In this document: positions 23,210 to 34,900 of the stretch, piece by piece | Layout of the letters: the number at the start of each line of letters is the position of its first letter | How positions within the stretch are numbered: the stretch's first letter is position 1 | Assembly (NCBI GenBank): GCA_021495925.1 | Contig: JAKEKT010000014.1 | Span: 124,001 to 188,000 of the forward strand | Direction of reading: 5' to 3' | Length of the DNA: 64,000 bases | From: Diplodia intermedia | Taxonomy: Eukaryota > Ascomycota > Dothideomycetes > Botryosphaeriales > Botryosphaeriaceae | The notes under the pieces: generated by a model | Told to the model about the DNA's origin: nothing | What the model saw: only the letters and a program-made list of their open reading frames with translations | Database searches by the model: none | Program-made: the position numbers and the translations under genes

Positions 23210-25572
23210 GAGGGCAAACGATGCGCAGATGGAAGTCAAAGCGACTGTGAGGAGGATGCTACATGATTTCTACTGGGCCGGGTTGGCTTATAAGTGCGGC
23301 GAGCAAGCAGCATGCTGTCTCCGGCTCGTGAACAGCCTCCTCAGCTCGGCAGCATCCTAGGAGCATGGCATACGAGGACAGCCGACTCTAGGAGTCAAAC
23401 AAAGTACGCGAAGCATCGATGCCTTGCCGAGACGGCCAAAAGCGGAACACTGGACTGGCGGCCGGCATGGTTAGCCAGGAACAAGCGCACCTGCAACGTT
23501 GGATGCAGCGCGGGAGGGCAGTGGCTGCTCTCGTGAGAAGCGGCTTGGGCGGAGCTGGGTGCCTTGGGCGGGGTACGGCGGGCTCTGCGCTGGATGCGAG
23601 CGCGACGTCAACGAGGAGTCGCGATGGACGGGCAGGGGCGCGAAGTGGGCCTGATGATGAGCCGCGTGGGGCCAATGGGCCAATGGGCCGGACTAACGTG
23701 GCGCCGGCGGGCGGGCCACTGGCGGGCGGCGGGCAGCTAGCTCGCACAGACGGGGCTGCGGCGATCCTCTATCTTTAGACGACCGCAAGTCTGCTGGCCA
23801 AACTCTCCGCGCCCTCGTCGTTCCATCCATGCTTACGCCCAACAAGTCCCGAGCGAACACCCGCCGCGCCCCGCTCGCGACTTCATGCACCGCGTCAGCC
23901 CGCATCAATCGCCCGGCGATTCCCACGCTAGCAGCCGGCGCAAAACGCTGTGTCACCGCTTCTCCCGCCGCCGTGGATAGAGCTCTGCCCGTTTTCGTCT
24001 CAGGCGGTCTGCCTTGCCTTGCCGGCCCCGTGCTTGGCTCATTGCTGACCGCAGCCATCTCCGCGGGCCCCGCTGCCCTGCCCGGCCGTTGTCTTTGCCC
24101 GTCATCTTCCTGCTGCCATGCCCTCACTCTTTGCCCGCCGTGCGCCACACTGCCCCCGCCCTGATCGACTGGCTCCCGGATCCGCATGGGTTAGCGAAGG
24201 AGAATTGACCAGGCGTCTGGGTCGATGCTTAGCCTCCCTCTGCTCGGACTTTCCGGACTTCCCACTAAACGCCGACTATCTTTACTACCCTTCAACGCGT
24301 CAGTACGTGCAGCTTGATGCCTGCCAAGACGCTTCGGCGCCGCCCCGCTACCACTATCTGTGCTGCCACTTCATCGCCATACTTGCCGACAGTGGGCTTT
24401 TCGGCTCGCCGTCTCCCAGCTTAGGCCGCCACTTTTCTGCATTAGACACGTCTGGCGTCTGGTTGCCATTTGCACTACTAACCGATTTGCACCACCGCTT
24501 GTTTCAAGTCTAGATAGTTTGGTTCGGGAATCGTCATGTCTGCAGGAACGCCAGGAACAATGCCATCACTGCTGTCAGCGGAGACTTGCAGGTCAGCGTG
24601 ATGCACTGCCCATCTGACAATTTCTCCTGTCAGCAACACAAGCAAGTATTGCCGTGGTTTGCGACGATGGGCCAACTGCCGATCCCGCCATCGTCTTGCG
24701 GCTGACACTCTTGGCGGAAACCACGCGGAAGCCTGATCCAATATTCTTGCGTACAGAATCATCTGATGGGACGGCCTGAAGGATCCGCGTGGCCGGCATT
24801 AGTGGGAGCCTTACAGCGGCTAGATGATGTGCCTGCGTCTGCCCAGACCATGCAGAGGTTGTCATTCGGCTGCCACACGTATGTGCAATCCGGCCCTTTC
24901 AGATACTAAAATAAGAGATAGTAAGCCGCCGACCCTACCGAGCTGCCACGGCACGCGGGAAGTTCAAGCCCCGAGGGAGTGTGGCTGATGGAAATGCCGG
25001 GCCAGTCAGCATGGCTAGCTGACCGTCTGCCTGCAGTTCCGCTCCGGTCCCGCCTCAGGTCTTGGCTCTATTACCAAAAGTGGGTATGCCAGCGACTGAA
25101 ACATGATCTTCCACCAATTTGAGTTCGCTCTGGCTATGCAACCCTCGTGTCCGGCCCTAGAGCAGCCATCGCTACCAGCCCTTTGGGTGGGCCTCCCTGA
25201 GCTCGCGCGTGGCAAGGATTAGCCTGCGCTCATCGAAGTATCATTGCACCGTGGGCAGATTCGCTAATTCTCAGCCGACCTTTGGAGTAGCTGCAGATGT
25301 CCCTGTCAATCTACCGTGGGGGCTAATGCCAAGTTCCCTTGCAATTTACACCACCCGTCTGTTCCGTATCAGGACATCGTAGCCTTTAGCTGAGGTTGAT
25401 GGTGACTATGTAAAGGCCTTCCAACCCACCACTGGTTCAGTCATCACATTCACTCCCCAGCTTTCCTCTTAAGAGCATCAACAGGAAGCTCCAAGGGCTT
25501 TGTCTTCTTCAGTCTTTTCTCTCCGGTCGTTGGCATCTCTTCATCTGAAGGGTCGCTTGCGTGCCTGCCGCC
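23210..25572. other. Divergent intergenic region before the laccase
   Basis: Holds promoters for the leftward secreted protein and the rightward laccase. A TATAA box for the leftward gene sits at 23288-23292 (minus strand), about 80 bases before its ATG. The final 150 bases before 25573 are CT-rich leader. Frames between them lack coding character. Confidence 0.5.
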
Positions 25573-27841
25573 ATGGTCTCACTCAAGCAAATCGGTGTCA
25601 GCCTGTTGGCACTGACTGCGCATACGTTCGCTGCTGCCATTCCAGAGGCCGATCCAGCGGACCTTGTCGTCCGTCAAGCTACCACTACGGTGAAGTCATC
25701 GTCGACTACTGCAAAGTCGTCCTCGACTTCAGCTGCGTCTGTTTCGGTCAGCGCTTCTGCGTCGAGCAAGGCTTCCTCCTCCTCGGTCAAGTCCTCTTCG
25801 ACCACCTCCAGGGTTCCTGATGCGGCCTGCACAAACAGTCCCAGCACCAGAGGCTGCTGGAAGAACGGTTTGAGCATTGCAGCCGACTTCGACAACAAAT
25901 ACCCCACCACGGGCAAGACCGTCAAGTACACTCTCACCGTCACCAACGTTACCGACTGCCAAACGTACATGAGCAAGGGTATTGGCGATGGCTTCTGCAG
26001 GCCGATGTTGCTCATCAACGAACAGTTCCCGGGACCGACTATCAATGCAGGTACGCGTATTACCAAGCCTTTAAAGTTACGTGAGCACTGATCATGTTTT
26101 GCAGAATGGGGCGACTACCTTGAGTAAGTGCAAGCGAGCCGTTACGGTCTGATTTGGGAAGGTCAAGCGTTAGGTCTGTGCGCTGGACAAGCATTGCTAC
26201 GACGAGCACGTTCGGTGTACTTCAACAGCAACGCTTGGGAGCGCATGCACACTTAGCTCAAGGCCGACACTGTCATGAATTTAAAATAAACTCTGACTGA
26301 CATGGGCTTACAGGATCACTGTCGTCAACAACATGCAAGACAACGGCACCTCCTTCCACTGGCACGGCATCCGTCAGTTGGGCTCTTGCCAAATGGATGG
26401 CGCTAACGGTGTCACCGAATGTCCAATTCCGCCTGGCAAGAGCTTCACGTACAAGTTCCAGGCTACGCAATATGGTTAGTCTGGGCTCGCCTTCCGTTTT
26501 TTTCCCGTAAGCTTATATTTTGTAACAGGAACAACATGGTACCACAGCCATCACTCTGCTCAGTATGGCGATGGCATTGCTGGTGCCATTGTCATCAACG
26601 GCCCTGCAACGGCCAATTACGATGTGGATCTGGGCCCTGTCGCGCTCACTGAGACGTACGACGAGACCGCATGGACGAAGAACTGGCTAGCGCTCCACGT
26701 CGCAGCTCCTCCACAGCCTATCAACATTCTTTTCAACGGATCCATGGTGAACACCGCGGGCGGCGGCAAATACAACACCATCACTGTCACAAAAGGCAAG
26801 ACTTATCGTCTGCGCCTCATCAACATGAGCGTGGACACCTTCTTCGTCTTCTCCATGGATGGCCACCAGTTCCAAATCATCACTTCCGACCTGGTGCCGG
26901 TCCATCCCTACAATGCAACCTCAATCATGATGGGCATTGGACAGCGCTACGACATCGTCTTTACGGCTGACCAGCCAGCCAGCAACTACTGGATGCGCGC
27001 AGAGATCGCTGATTGCAGTAACAACCTGCTCAAGGGCTCGTCCAGTGTTGTTCTGGGTGGTATTCTGAACTACGACGGCTTCGACAAGACGGACCTCCCC
27101 GTCTCAAGTAGTTCCACCATCGAGACCAGCGCCTGCGCCAACGAGCCGTACACCAAGCTTATCCCTTGGTGGGAGACGACGGTTCCGAAGGACCAGTTCG
27201 CCGCCTCGCTCGAGGGTATCGACCTGACCTTCAACGGCGCTGCCACTGTGGAGAACCAGACGGTCGTACAATGGTACCTGAACGACAGCGCCATGAATGT
27301 TGATTGGGGAAGGCCGACCCTGCAATACTTTGCGGATGGCGACACCAACTACACGGACTCGATGAATGTCTTCCAGATGCCGGCCGAGGGCAAGTGGTCG
27401 TTCTGGATCATCCACAACAACCTCAAGACATTCGGGCTTGACCACCCTATCCATCTCCACGGCCACGACTTCTTCCACCTCGGTGCTGGTGTGGGCGATT
27501 GGGATGGCGACGTCGACAAGCTGACGTTCAACAACCCCATGCGCCGTGATGTCATGGTCCTGCCCGGGTCGACTTCAGGAGGTTACCTGATCATTGCTTT
27601 CCCCGCCGACAACCCAGGCGCCTGGCTGATGCATTGCCATATCGTAAGTAGTATCCTATCAGCTTGGCCTGCAGCGCTAACACATGTCCAGGCATGGCAC
27701 GTCACCGATGGTCTCAGCCTGCAGTTCGTCGAGAACCCGGGCTCGTTCACGGGCGATCTTTCGGGCATGAAGCAGAACTGTGCCAATTGGAACGCCTACG
27801 ACCCGGCTTACGAGAAGGAGGTGGGCGATTCTGGCTTGTAA
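25573..27841 (+). CDS. Secreted laccase (multicopper oxidase)
   Basis: Oxidises phenols and related compounds with reduction of oxygen to water; extracellular. Five exons (25573-26050, 26105-26123, 26314-26474, 26529-27643, 27692-27841) give 640 residues; exon 2 is only 19 bases but is required to read EWGDYLEITV. A signal peptide opens the protein (MVSLKQIGVSLLALTAHTF). Next comes a Ser/Thr/Lys-rich segment (residues about 35-85), then the mature start CTNSPSTRGCW. All four copper motifs are present: HWHG near 181, HSHHS near 224, HPIHLHGH near 524 and HCHIAWH near 588, the last restored across intron 4. The T1 axial position after HCHIAWH is Leu. The protein ends DSGL, the C-terminal plug of ascomycete laccases, which is often exposed by processing in this group. 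Roles could include lignin or phenol degradation or pigment chemistry; the sequence does not decide. Confidence 0.96.
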
Positions 27842-28926
27842 GGGGAGGGCGCTATGCAGTGGATGGTTGTCCTTCTTGTTCTGGGTTGCATCTCCTGGTT
27901 TCCTGGGTACACAGACTCATCTTTGTTTTCTCGCGAGGGCATTACGACGGCGTTGATGACGGGCATTGGAGCGGGACGAAGCAGAGGACAGGCGAAATAA
28001 AACAGCACATGTTATCTCCATGCGAAGGGGCGGATGAAATGTGCAGCAATATGCTAAGATTACCCCTACTCGGTTCGCGCCACCGTGTTAAGATTGCGGA
28101 CCCTTGACGGCTGGTACGAGGAGCGTGTGGCGCATGAGGCCCGAATCCGGGGAGTAGCGTCGCCCGGCGCGGACGGAGGGAGGGAAAAAGAAAAATTCGA
28201 TTGGACCACCATGACGCAGCGAGATTAATTGGGCCGAACGCTGGGAGCCTGTGCTGGACGGTGGTGTGGGAGAGATCGACCGGCAGCACTGGCGTCGCGT
28301 GGGAAACATTTCGCTTAGGCTGCGATCCGAGTCTGAGCTGGCGTCCGAGCAGCGTGCGTGCGGGCGGGCGCGCTGCTCTGATCAGGCTGGCCAGCTCAGA
28401 CGTGTTTCACGTCAGAGGGCTGCCAGCGTCAGTCGCACGGCGGGCAAGGTTCCCCAGGCATGGCTTCGAGCGGCCGCTCCCGTTTTGCGGCATGAGTGGC
28501 TTGACAGGCGGCGGGCAGCCAATCAGGCGCCGGTAGCGCGGGCGAAAACGTGACCGCCTGGTGCTAGACTGAGCCCCGGCTCCCCTTAACAAGCCTGTTG
28601 TTCGGCGTCACCCTCGCCCGCCAGGCCAACACATCCCCATCTCCGCACCCCCCGTCAATTATGGTCAAGGCCCGTCTGCACGCGTCTGGAGCTGCTCGTG
28701 CCATCGCCGCCGACTCCATGTCCTTCTTTTAGCTGCCTGCGCGCATTCCTTTTGTCCCACGCGTGCGCGACGCCCGCAGGTTTTCGACGTGGAAAACTAT
28801 CCTTGCAGCACCGCTCCCACGACGCGTTGCGTCCTGGAACGCGAGCATACCAGCAACACCGCCCCAGCCGAGCCCACGCCTCCCATTGCGGCCCTGCTCT
28901 AGCCCCGCCGCGGCACTAGATGTTGG
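27842..28926. other. Intergenic region between laccase and giant coiled-coil gene
   Basis: Laccase 3' region and, from about 28300, GC-rich promoter and leader of the gene at 28927. Short frames only. I cannot exclude an additional upstream exon of the large gene. Confidence 0.45.
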
Positions 28927-31900
28927 ATGCAAGCTCAACGCATCGAGACGCCGCCGCCCCGCCCTTCGCCTCCGCCGGCTGTCGTCGCTGAGGGCCCTCG
29001 ACGCTCCCTCAAGATCGACACCGCGGTCGCCGCGTCGCCTGCGCGTTCCCTCGAGCCCTCTCCCACCCAGACCCTCGGCCACTCGAGTCCTGAGCTTCCC
29101 CCGCTCCCGCAGCTGCCCTCGCTGGGCGGCATCCCTCGCACACCGCACACCGCCGCTGCGAAACGGCCCGCCGACCAGGCGCATTTCTACACCGCCAGCT
29201 GGGGGTCGCCGTACCAGCAGCCGTCGCCCGAGTTCCACACCAAGTCCCGCCGCCACAACAGGGACACCTGGGCCCTCGACCCCGAGCCCGACGACCCAGA
29301 CTCGCCGCGCTTCGGCCTCGATCATCTGATCCCGAATCGCCTCGAGGAGAGCGGAGAGCCGAAGCTCAAGTTCAATCTCGAGCACCTGCTGCCCAAGCGC
29401 CTGCCGTCCTTCCTCACAAAGGACGCCAGCGACCCCGCCACGCCGACCAAAGCGCCCAAGCTTTGGCCCGACTTGACCGCCGAGAAGACTCCGGTCCCGC
29501 CCGCCGCCCAGGCGAAGCAGTCCTCGCAGCTCTTCTTCCCGCGCGAGCCCACCGAAGGTTGGATAAAGCAGTTTCTGACCGGGCAGTGGCAGTCGGAGAA
29601 GGCCAATTGGTGGAGCGACGGTTCGACAGACGAGGACTCTGACGAAGGAGACGCCGGCGAGGCCTCACAGGACGGCCAGACCAAGGTCAAGGACAAGAAG
29701 CGCAAAAACAAAAAGGGTCACAAGCCGAGGCAGAACAACCTCACGTTGAAGCAGGCCGATTTCTGGGCCCACTTCGGCCAGAAGGGAAAAGAGACGTTCG
29801 AGAAGATGCTGGCCTCGCGGTTCGCGGACACTCCCCCAGCGATGGAGCCTCCTGCACCAGGACCCGGACCAGCACCAGTACCAGCACCAGCACAACCCGA
29901 ACTGGAGCAGTTGGATGGCCAGGACGGCGAGTTGAAGACGGAGGTCATTTTTGATGCGGAATCAAGAAGTCTCGCCAGCCGTGGCACGGAGGAGAAGAGC
30001 TTAGACGAGAAGCCACCCCGGCCGATATCGAAGGACGGGCCGCCTCCGCCGCCCAAAGCCCCTTCGAAGGCTCCGTCGCCAGTTAATGACGCCCCGTCGC
30101 CTCCACCGCCGAAGGTAGCACAACCTGCGCCGGCGCCTGCACATGCACACGCGCCAGTCAAGGCTGCTGATCTTCCTGTAAAACGGCCAAAGAAGCGTGT
30201 GCTATGGAAAAACAGAAACATCGTCATCCAGATACCGTACGATCGTGAGAGAGGAAAGGAAGGTGGTCCGCCACGGCCTCTGGCTCGGGAAGAGGTGGAG
30301 GGTCGTCTAAAGCAGTTTGAAGAGGCGGGGTTGAGCGTCCATGGCTTCGATACCAGCGATGAGAATGGCTTCATCTCTTCTGGCCTTGCTCAAAACCGTG
30401 AGATATGGCCGGATCCTGCAGACGACACACACCAATGGCGTACAACACATACGACGCGTGTTTCAATTCCCGACAGGGCTGAGTGGGACAGATATGTTGC
30501 GTTCTTGACAGAGCAGAAGCTGGCTGCTTTGGGCGTGACCCTAAGTGCGCCCGAAGAGGAAATTGTAGAAAACCCGATGTCTCGGTCGGCGTCGGCCCAG
30601 CAGTTCGCTGGTGGACCCGGCTTGGCTTTCTCGCCGCCACCCCAGTCGATCTCTGTGGGCACCCAGGGGTTCTCCAACTTTTCTGCACCCTTCTCGCTTC
30701 CTTCCGGCCCGTCTCCCGGTATCCCGGGTCACATGTCGAGGACGTCGATCGCGTCGCCGATTTCTCCATTCGGACCTCAGAGGCCCACCGGTCACCTTCA
30801 CAGGCATTCGACCTTCGCTTCGCCGTCTCTGCCTCAGCAACCAACTCCCCCGCTGGCTGGCTTCTCCCCTTCGCTGTTTATGGCGCAAAATGGTGGAACT
30901 CGCGGCGCTTCGCCTGCCATTCCTACCAGCGCCCCGGGTCAAGATATGATGTCGCCTGTGTCGCCGTTCACGAATAATGCCCAGATACACGCCCAGTACC
31001 CCTTCCCGTCGTCTACGGATACTTTCTCGCAAATGCATCAGCAACAGCAACAGTTGCAGCACCAGCTTCTCCAGCAGCAACAGCAGCAGATCCTCAACAA
31101 CAGGCCCCATCTTACTCTGGAGGAGCTGCCCGAGGAAGAGGCCGAAGAGGAAATCAGGCCTCAGACTCCGGCGCAGACGAACAACGGCCCGAGCCCGAAC
31201 ATCGTCGTTCCCACTCCGCGCGGCAGTCACCGCCACAACATCAGCGAGAACCTTGAACGGGAGATTCGCGATGCCGAGTACCACCTCGAGGAGGCTATCA
31301 ACCGTCAGCTGGATGAGGATGGAGAATTTGGCCCGGGCAACAAATTCGGGATCCACAGCCCGCCCAGCAAGCCAACTCAGACAAACGGCAACACAACAAT
31401 GTGGCAGGGTTCCAATGGCATGCAAAACCAGCCGCAGAACAGGCAGCCGAGCTATGGCGGCTCCGGCTACCAGGGTCACCACGAAGACGACGACAGGACC
31501 AACATCTCTGATGTGGAGACAAACCCTAGCATCGAGGGCCAGAACGACCAGTCCACCGGCGTTTCGTCGTCGCACACTACCTTCGCAAGCTCCAACCTCA
31601 ACACTAGCCATCACGTCAGCCACTCAAGCCAAGGCTCTGCAACTTCTAAGCTCAACGTCCAGGCGCCAGAGTTCAAGTTCCCCTCCGGCCCATCATTCAA
31701 TCCGACTGCGCAGTTCAGCCCTAGCAACGCCAACTTCACCTTCGGCCCGAACTTTCAGCCTCAGGGCCAGCAGGGACAGCAGCAGCACCCTGTTGAGGAA
31801 CGCCCTCCTCCGAGCCGCGGAAACACCAAGCTTCACGCTGCGGTGCCCAGTTTCGTTCCTTCTTTCAAGCTCGGTGGGTTGGGCTTGCCGCAGCCGCCGG

Positions 31901-34900
31901 TGGTTCCTTCCACGCCAGCTAGTACCATGCCTAGTTCCACTTTCGACTTTGCTGCCCAAGGTCCCGCGTTCAAGCCCGACGCCAACGCTTTCCAACCGGA
32001 CACTTCTGCGCAACCCAACGGCTCCTCTCAGGATTCCGGCAAGCTGTTCAATATCGATATCCAGGAACAAGACATTGTCAAGCCCGCCAAGCGGAGCAAG
32101 GCTATTCCGATTATCAAACCCGATCTTCAACAACTGCAGCAAATGCAGCAGCAGCAGCAACAACAACAACAGCAGCAGGAAGAGGAGGCGGAACAGGAGT
32201 ATTTCGATGAACAAGGTCGTCCTATGCAGGCCGAATGGCGGCAGAAGAGGGCCCGCCAGAACGCTCGCGAGGGCGACTCTGAGCCGATGTTTGCCACTCC
32301 CCGCGTCGTTCCTTCCAACGCCCCACCACAGCCGCTCGGAGATGCGATGCAATCGCAGAACTACGTCTACAGGGACAGGATCAGCCCGATACCCGAAGGC
32401 AAAGAGAACAGGACGCCGACGCCGAACGGTATCCAACGCCAGTTGACTCCATTCAAGCCAAGGGGCCCGCAGCAGCAGAACGAGGGCTACAACGGCGACT
32501 TCCACAGAGGCCACATCACCAACCAGAACAGCATCGACCTCAACGAAGCTCAGGAGCCTTTCGACTTCAAGTTTGGCGTGCATGTCACGAAGCCTTCAAC
32601 AGACGCACAGCAGGCCGCTGCTGGTTTGCGCCAGTTCAGCCCCAGCCCTGCTGCCACAAACGCGAACAGCTACCAGCCCAGCGAGGGTGGTTCTTTCATG
32701 ACAGCTATGGAGAACGGGAAGAATCAAGAAAACCAAGCAGGGGAATCAGGAGAGGCAGGAGAGGCAGGGGAAGCAGGAGAAGGCGACTTCGAGGAAAGGC
32801 CTACGTTCAACGAGATCGACGAGATCATGAGGGCCATGAACGACCAGGGATCCGAATTTGGCATCATTAGGGAGTCTCCCGGGTGGAATCGCTCAAGCCC
32901 CCCGCCCAGACCCGCGTCCAACTTGCGGCCAGCTCAGGCTCTATTCAGGAACGATGCGCTCAGCCCAGTCCCCCAGCAGACGCTGTACGCGCCTCCGCAC
33001 AACGATGGTGGCACTTCGTCCGGTCAGGATCCCTTCAGCGATTCCAAGGCCGGCTTGGCCTACGAGTCACCTGTGCATAGGCTCGGTGGCGACAATGTTG
33101 CTGTTAGTGACTGGGATGATATCGTCACGACTGATGAGGAGGGCAAATTCAAAGAACGGCGCGGCTTCTTCGATTCTCGCGTTGACGGCCTCATTGACAA
33201 CGTGCTGCAGAGTCGTCTTGGTCCTCTCGAGAGGAGCATTCACAACATCAAGGACTCGATTTCCGCCATGGCCATGATGCGTACCGGACGCCGCAGCTTC
33301 TCAGGTGAACCTGGCGAAAGCGACGCTGACGATGAGGATGACGACCTCGCCTCACAGCACCGCAACCGCTCGCCAGGCAAGAGCCGCAAGCTCGAGAAGA
33401 TCAAGAACGCTGTTGTGGAGGCTTTGTCTCAGGCTACCATGCCTCCCGCACCGTCGAAGTCGCCTGGCATTGATATTGCTGAATTCTACAAGGCGCTCGC
33501 GGACCTGAAGATGTCGATCGCTCGTTCTGCCGCCACAGGCCAACTGGACGATTTCCGTGAGATCATGGAGGAAGCGCTGAACCGACAGAGTTCCGTCCTT
33601 GCCCAGAAGAAGCAGCAGGAGGCGAACGCCGAAGCTGCGGCTCGCATTGCGGAATTGGAAAGGATGGTCGATGAGTTGCAGTCGCGCATGGAAGTCACGA
33701 TTGAGAGTCGAAAGGTCGCCGAACGCACCGAGGATGACGCGCAACGCAAGCTGGCCCTGACCGAGGAGGAACTTCTTCTTCTTCGCGCCCAAGGCCGGGA
33801 CGACGCCAACAAGATCCGCGCTCTGAACGAGGAATCGCATGAGCTGAAGCTGAGGCTCGGATCGTCCGAGTCTTCCCAGGAGGAGCTCCGCCGGCGTCTC
33901 GTCACGCTCGAGACGCAGAATGAAGCGCTCGAGGCTACGCTTGACGAGTACCGTTTGTCCAGCAAGAAGTGGTCAGATGAGATCAACAAAGCCAACGAGG
34001 ACAACGAGCAGCTCCGCCGCTCAATCAGCACGCTGGAGGGTCAGAACCAGGAGTCCATCCGCGGCCGCGAGAAGATGCGCCACAGGCTTGAACAGCTGCA
34101 GAAGGATCTGGTATCGGCTACCACCCATGTCGCCGACGAGAAGGCTCGCTGGGCAAGGCAAGAGGAGGAGCACACGAAGAAGTACGAGACGCTTCGCGCC
34201 AGGATCGAGGCCGAGGCTCGCACTCGCGAGAGGTTCGAGAGGGAGATGGAGAGGCTGGAGGGCCAGGAGCGCGAGGGCATGCGCATGAAGGTCATCTTGG
34301 AGCAGACTCAGAGGCACAATGCCGGTATGGAGGAGGCCATGAACAAGCTCCGCGTGGAGAACTCCGAGTTCCAGAAGAGGGCCGAGCGCTTCGAGCGCGA
34401 GTTCCACGAATCGAGGGAGATTGCTCGTGCGGAGATCAAGCGCACCCGTATGGTCATGGAGGCCGAGCTCAACGCCGCCAACAACCAGGTCAACATTGTG
34501 CGCTCCGAGCTTGAGAGCGAGAACGCCAGACTTCGCAATGAGATCGACCAGCTCCGCATGGACCGCGATACGGAGAAGGCTAGGCACGAGCTCGTTCTTG
34601 AAGGTGAGGCCGATGCCAAGCGTGACGCTCTTCGTGAAGCCCACGATGGCAGAGACCGCGCCCTCAGGGACCAGCAGCACCGTTACGAGAAGGCCATGGA
34701 GGACCAGCAACAGCGCTATGAGAAGACCATGGAAGACCAGCAGCAGCGGTACGAGAGGGAGATCGGCATGCTCGAGAAGCGCCTCGCCGAGAAGCTCGAG
34801 GACCAGCAGCAGCGCTACGAGAAGACGATCGAGGACCTTCACCGCCAGCACAACCGCGACTTGGCCAACGCCATCGAAGACAAGCAGCACAACGAGCAGA

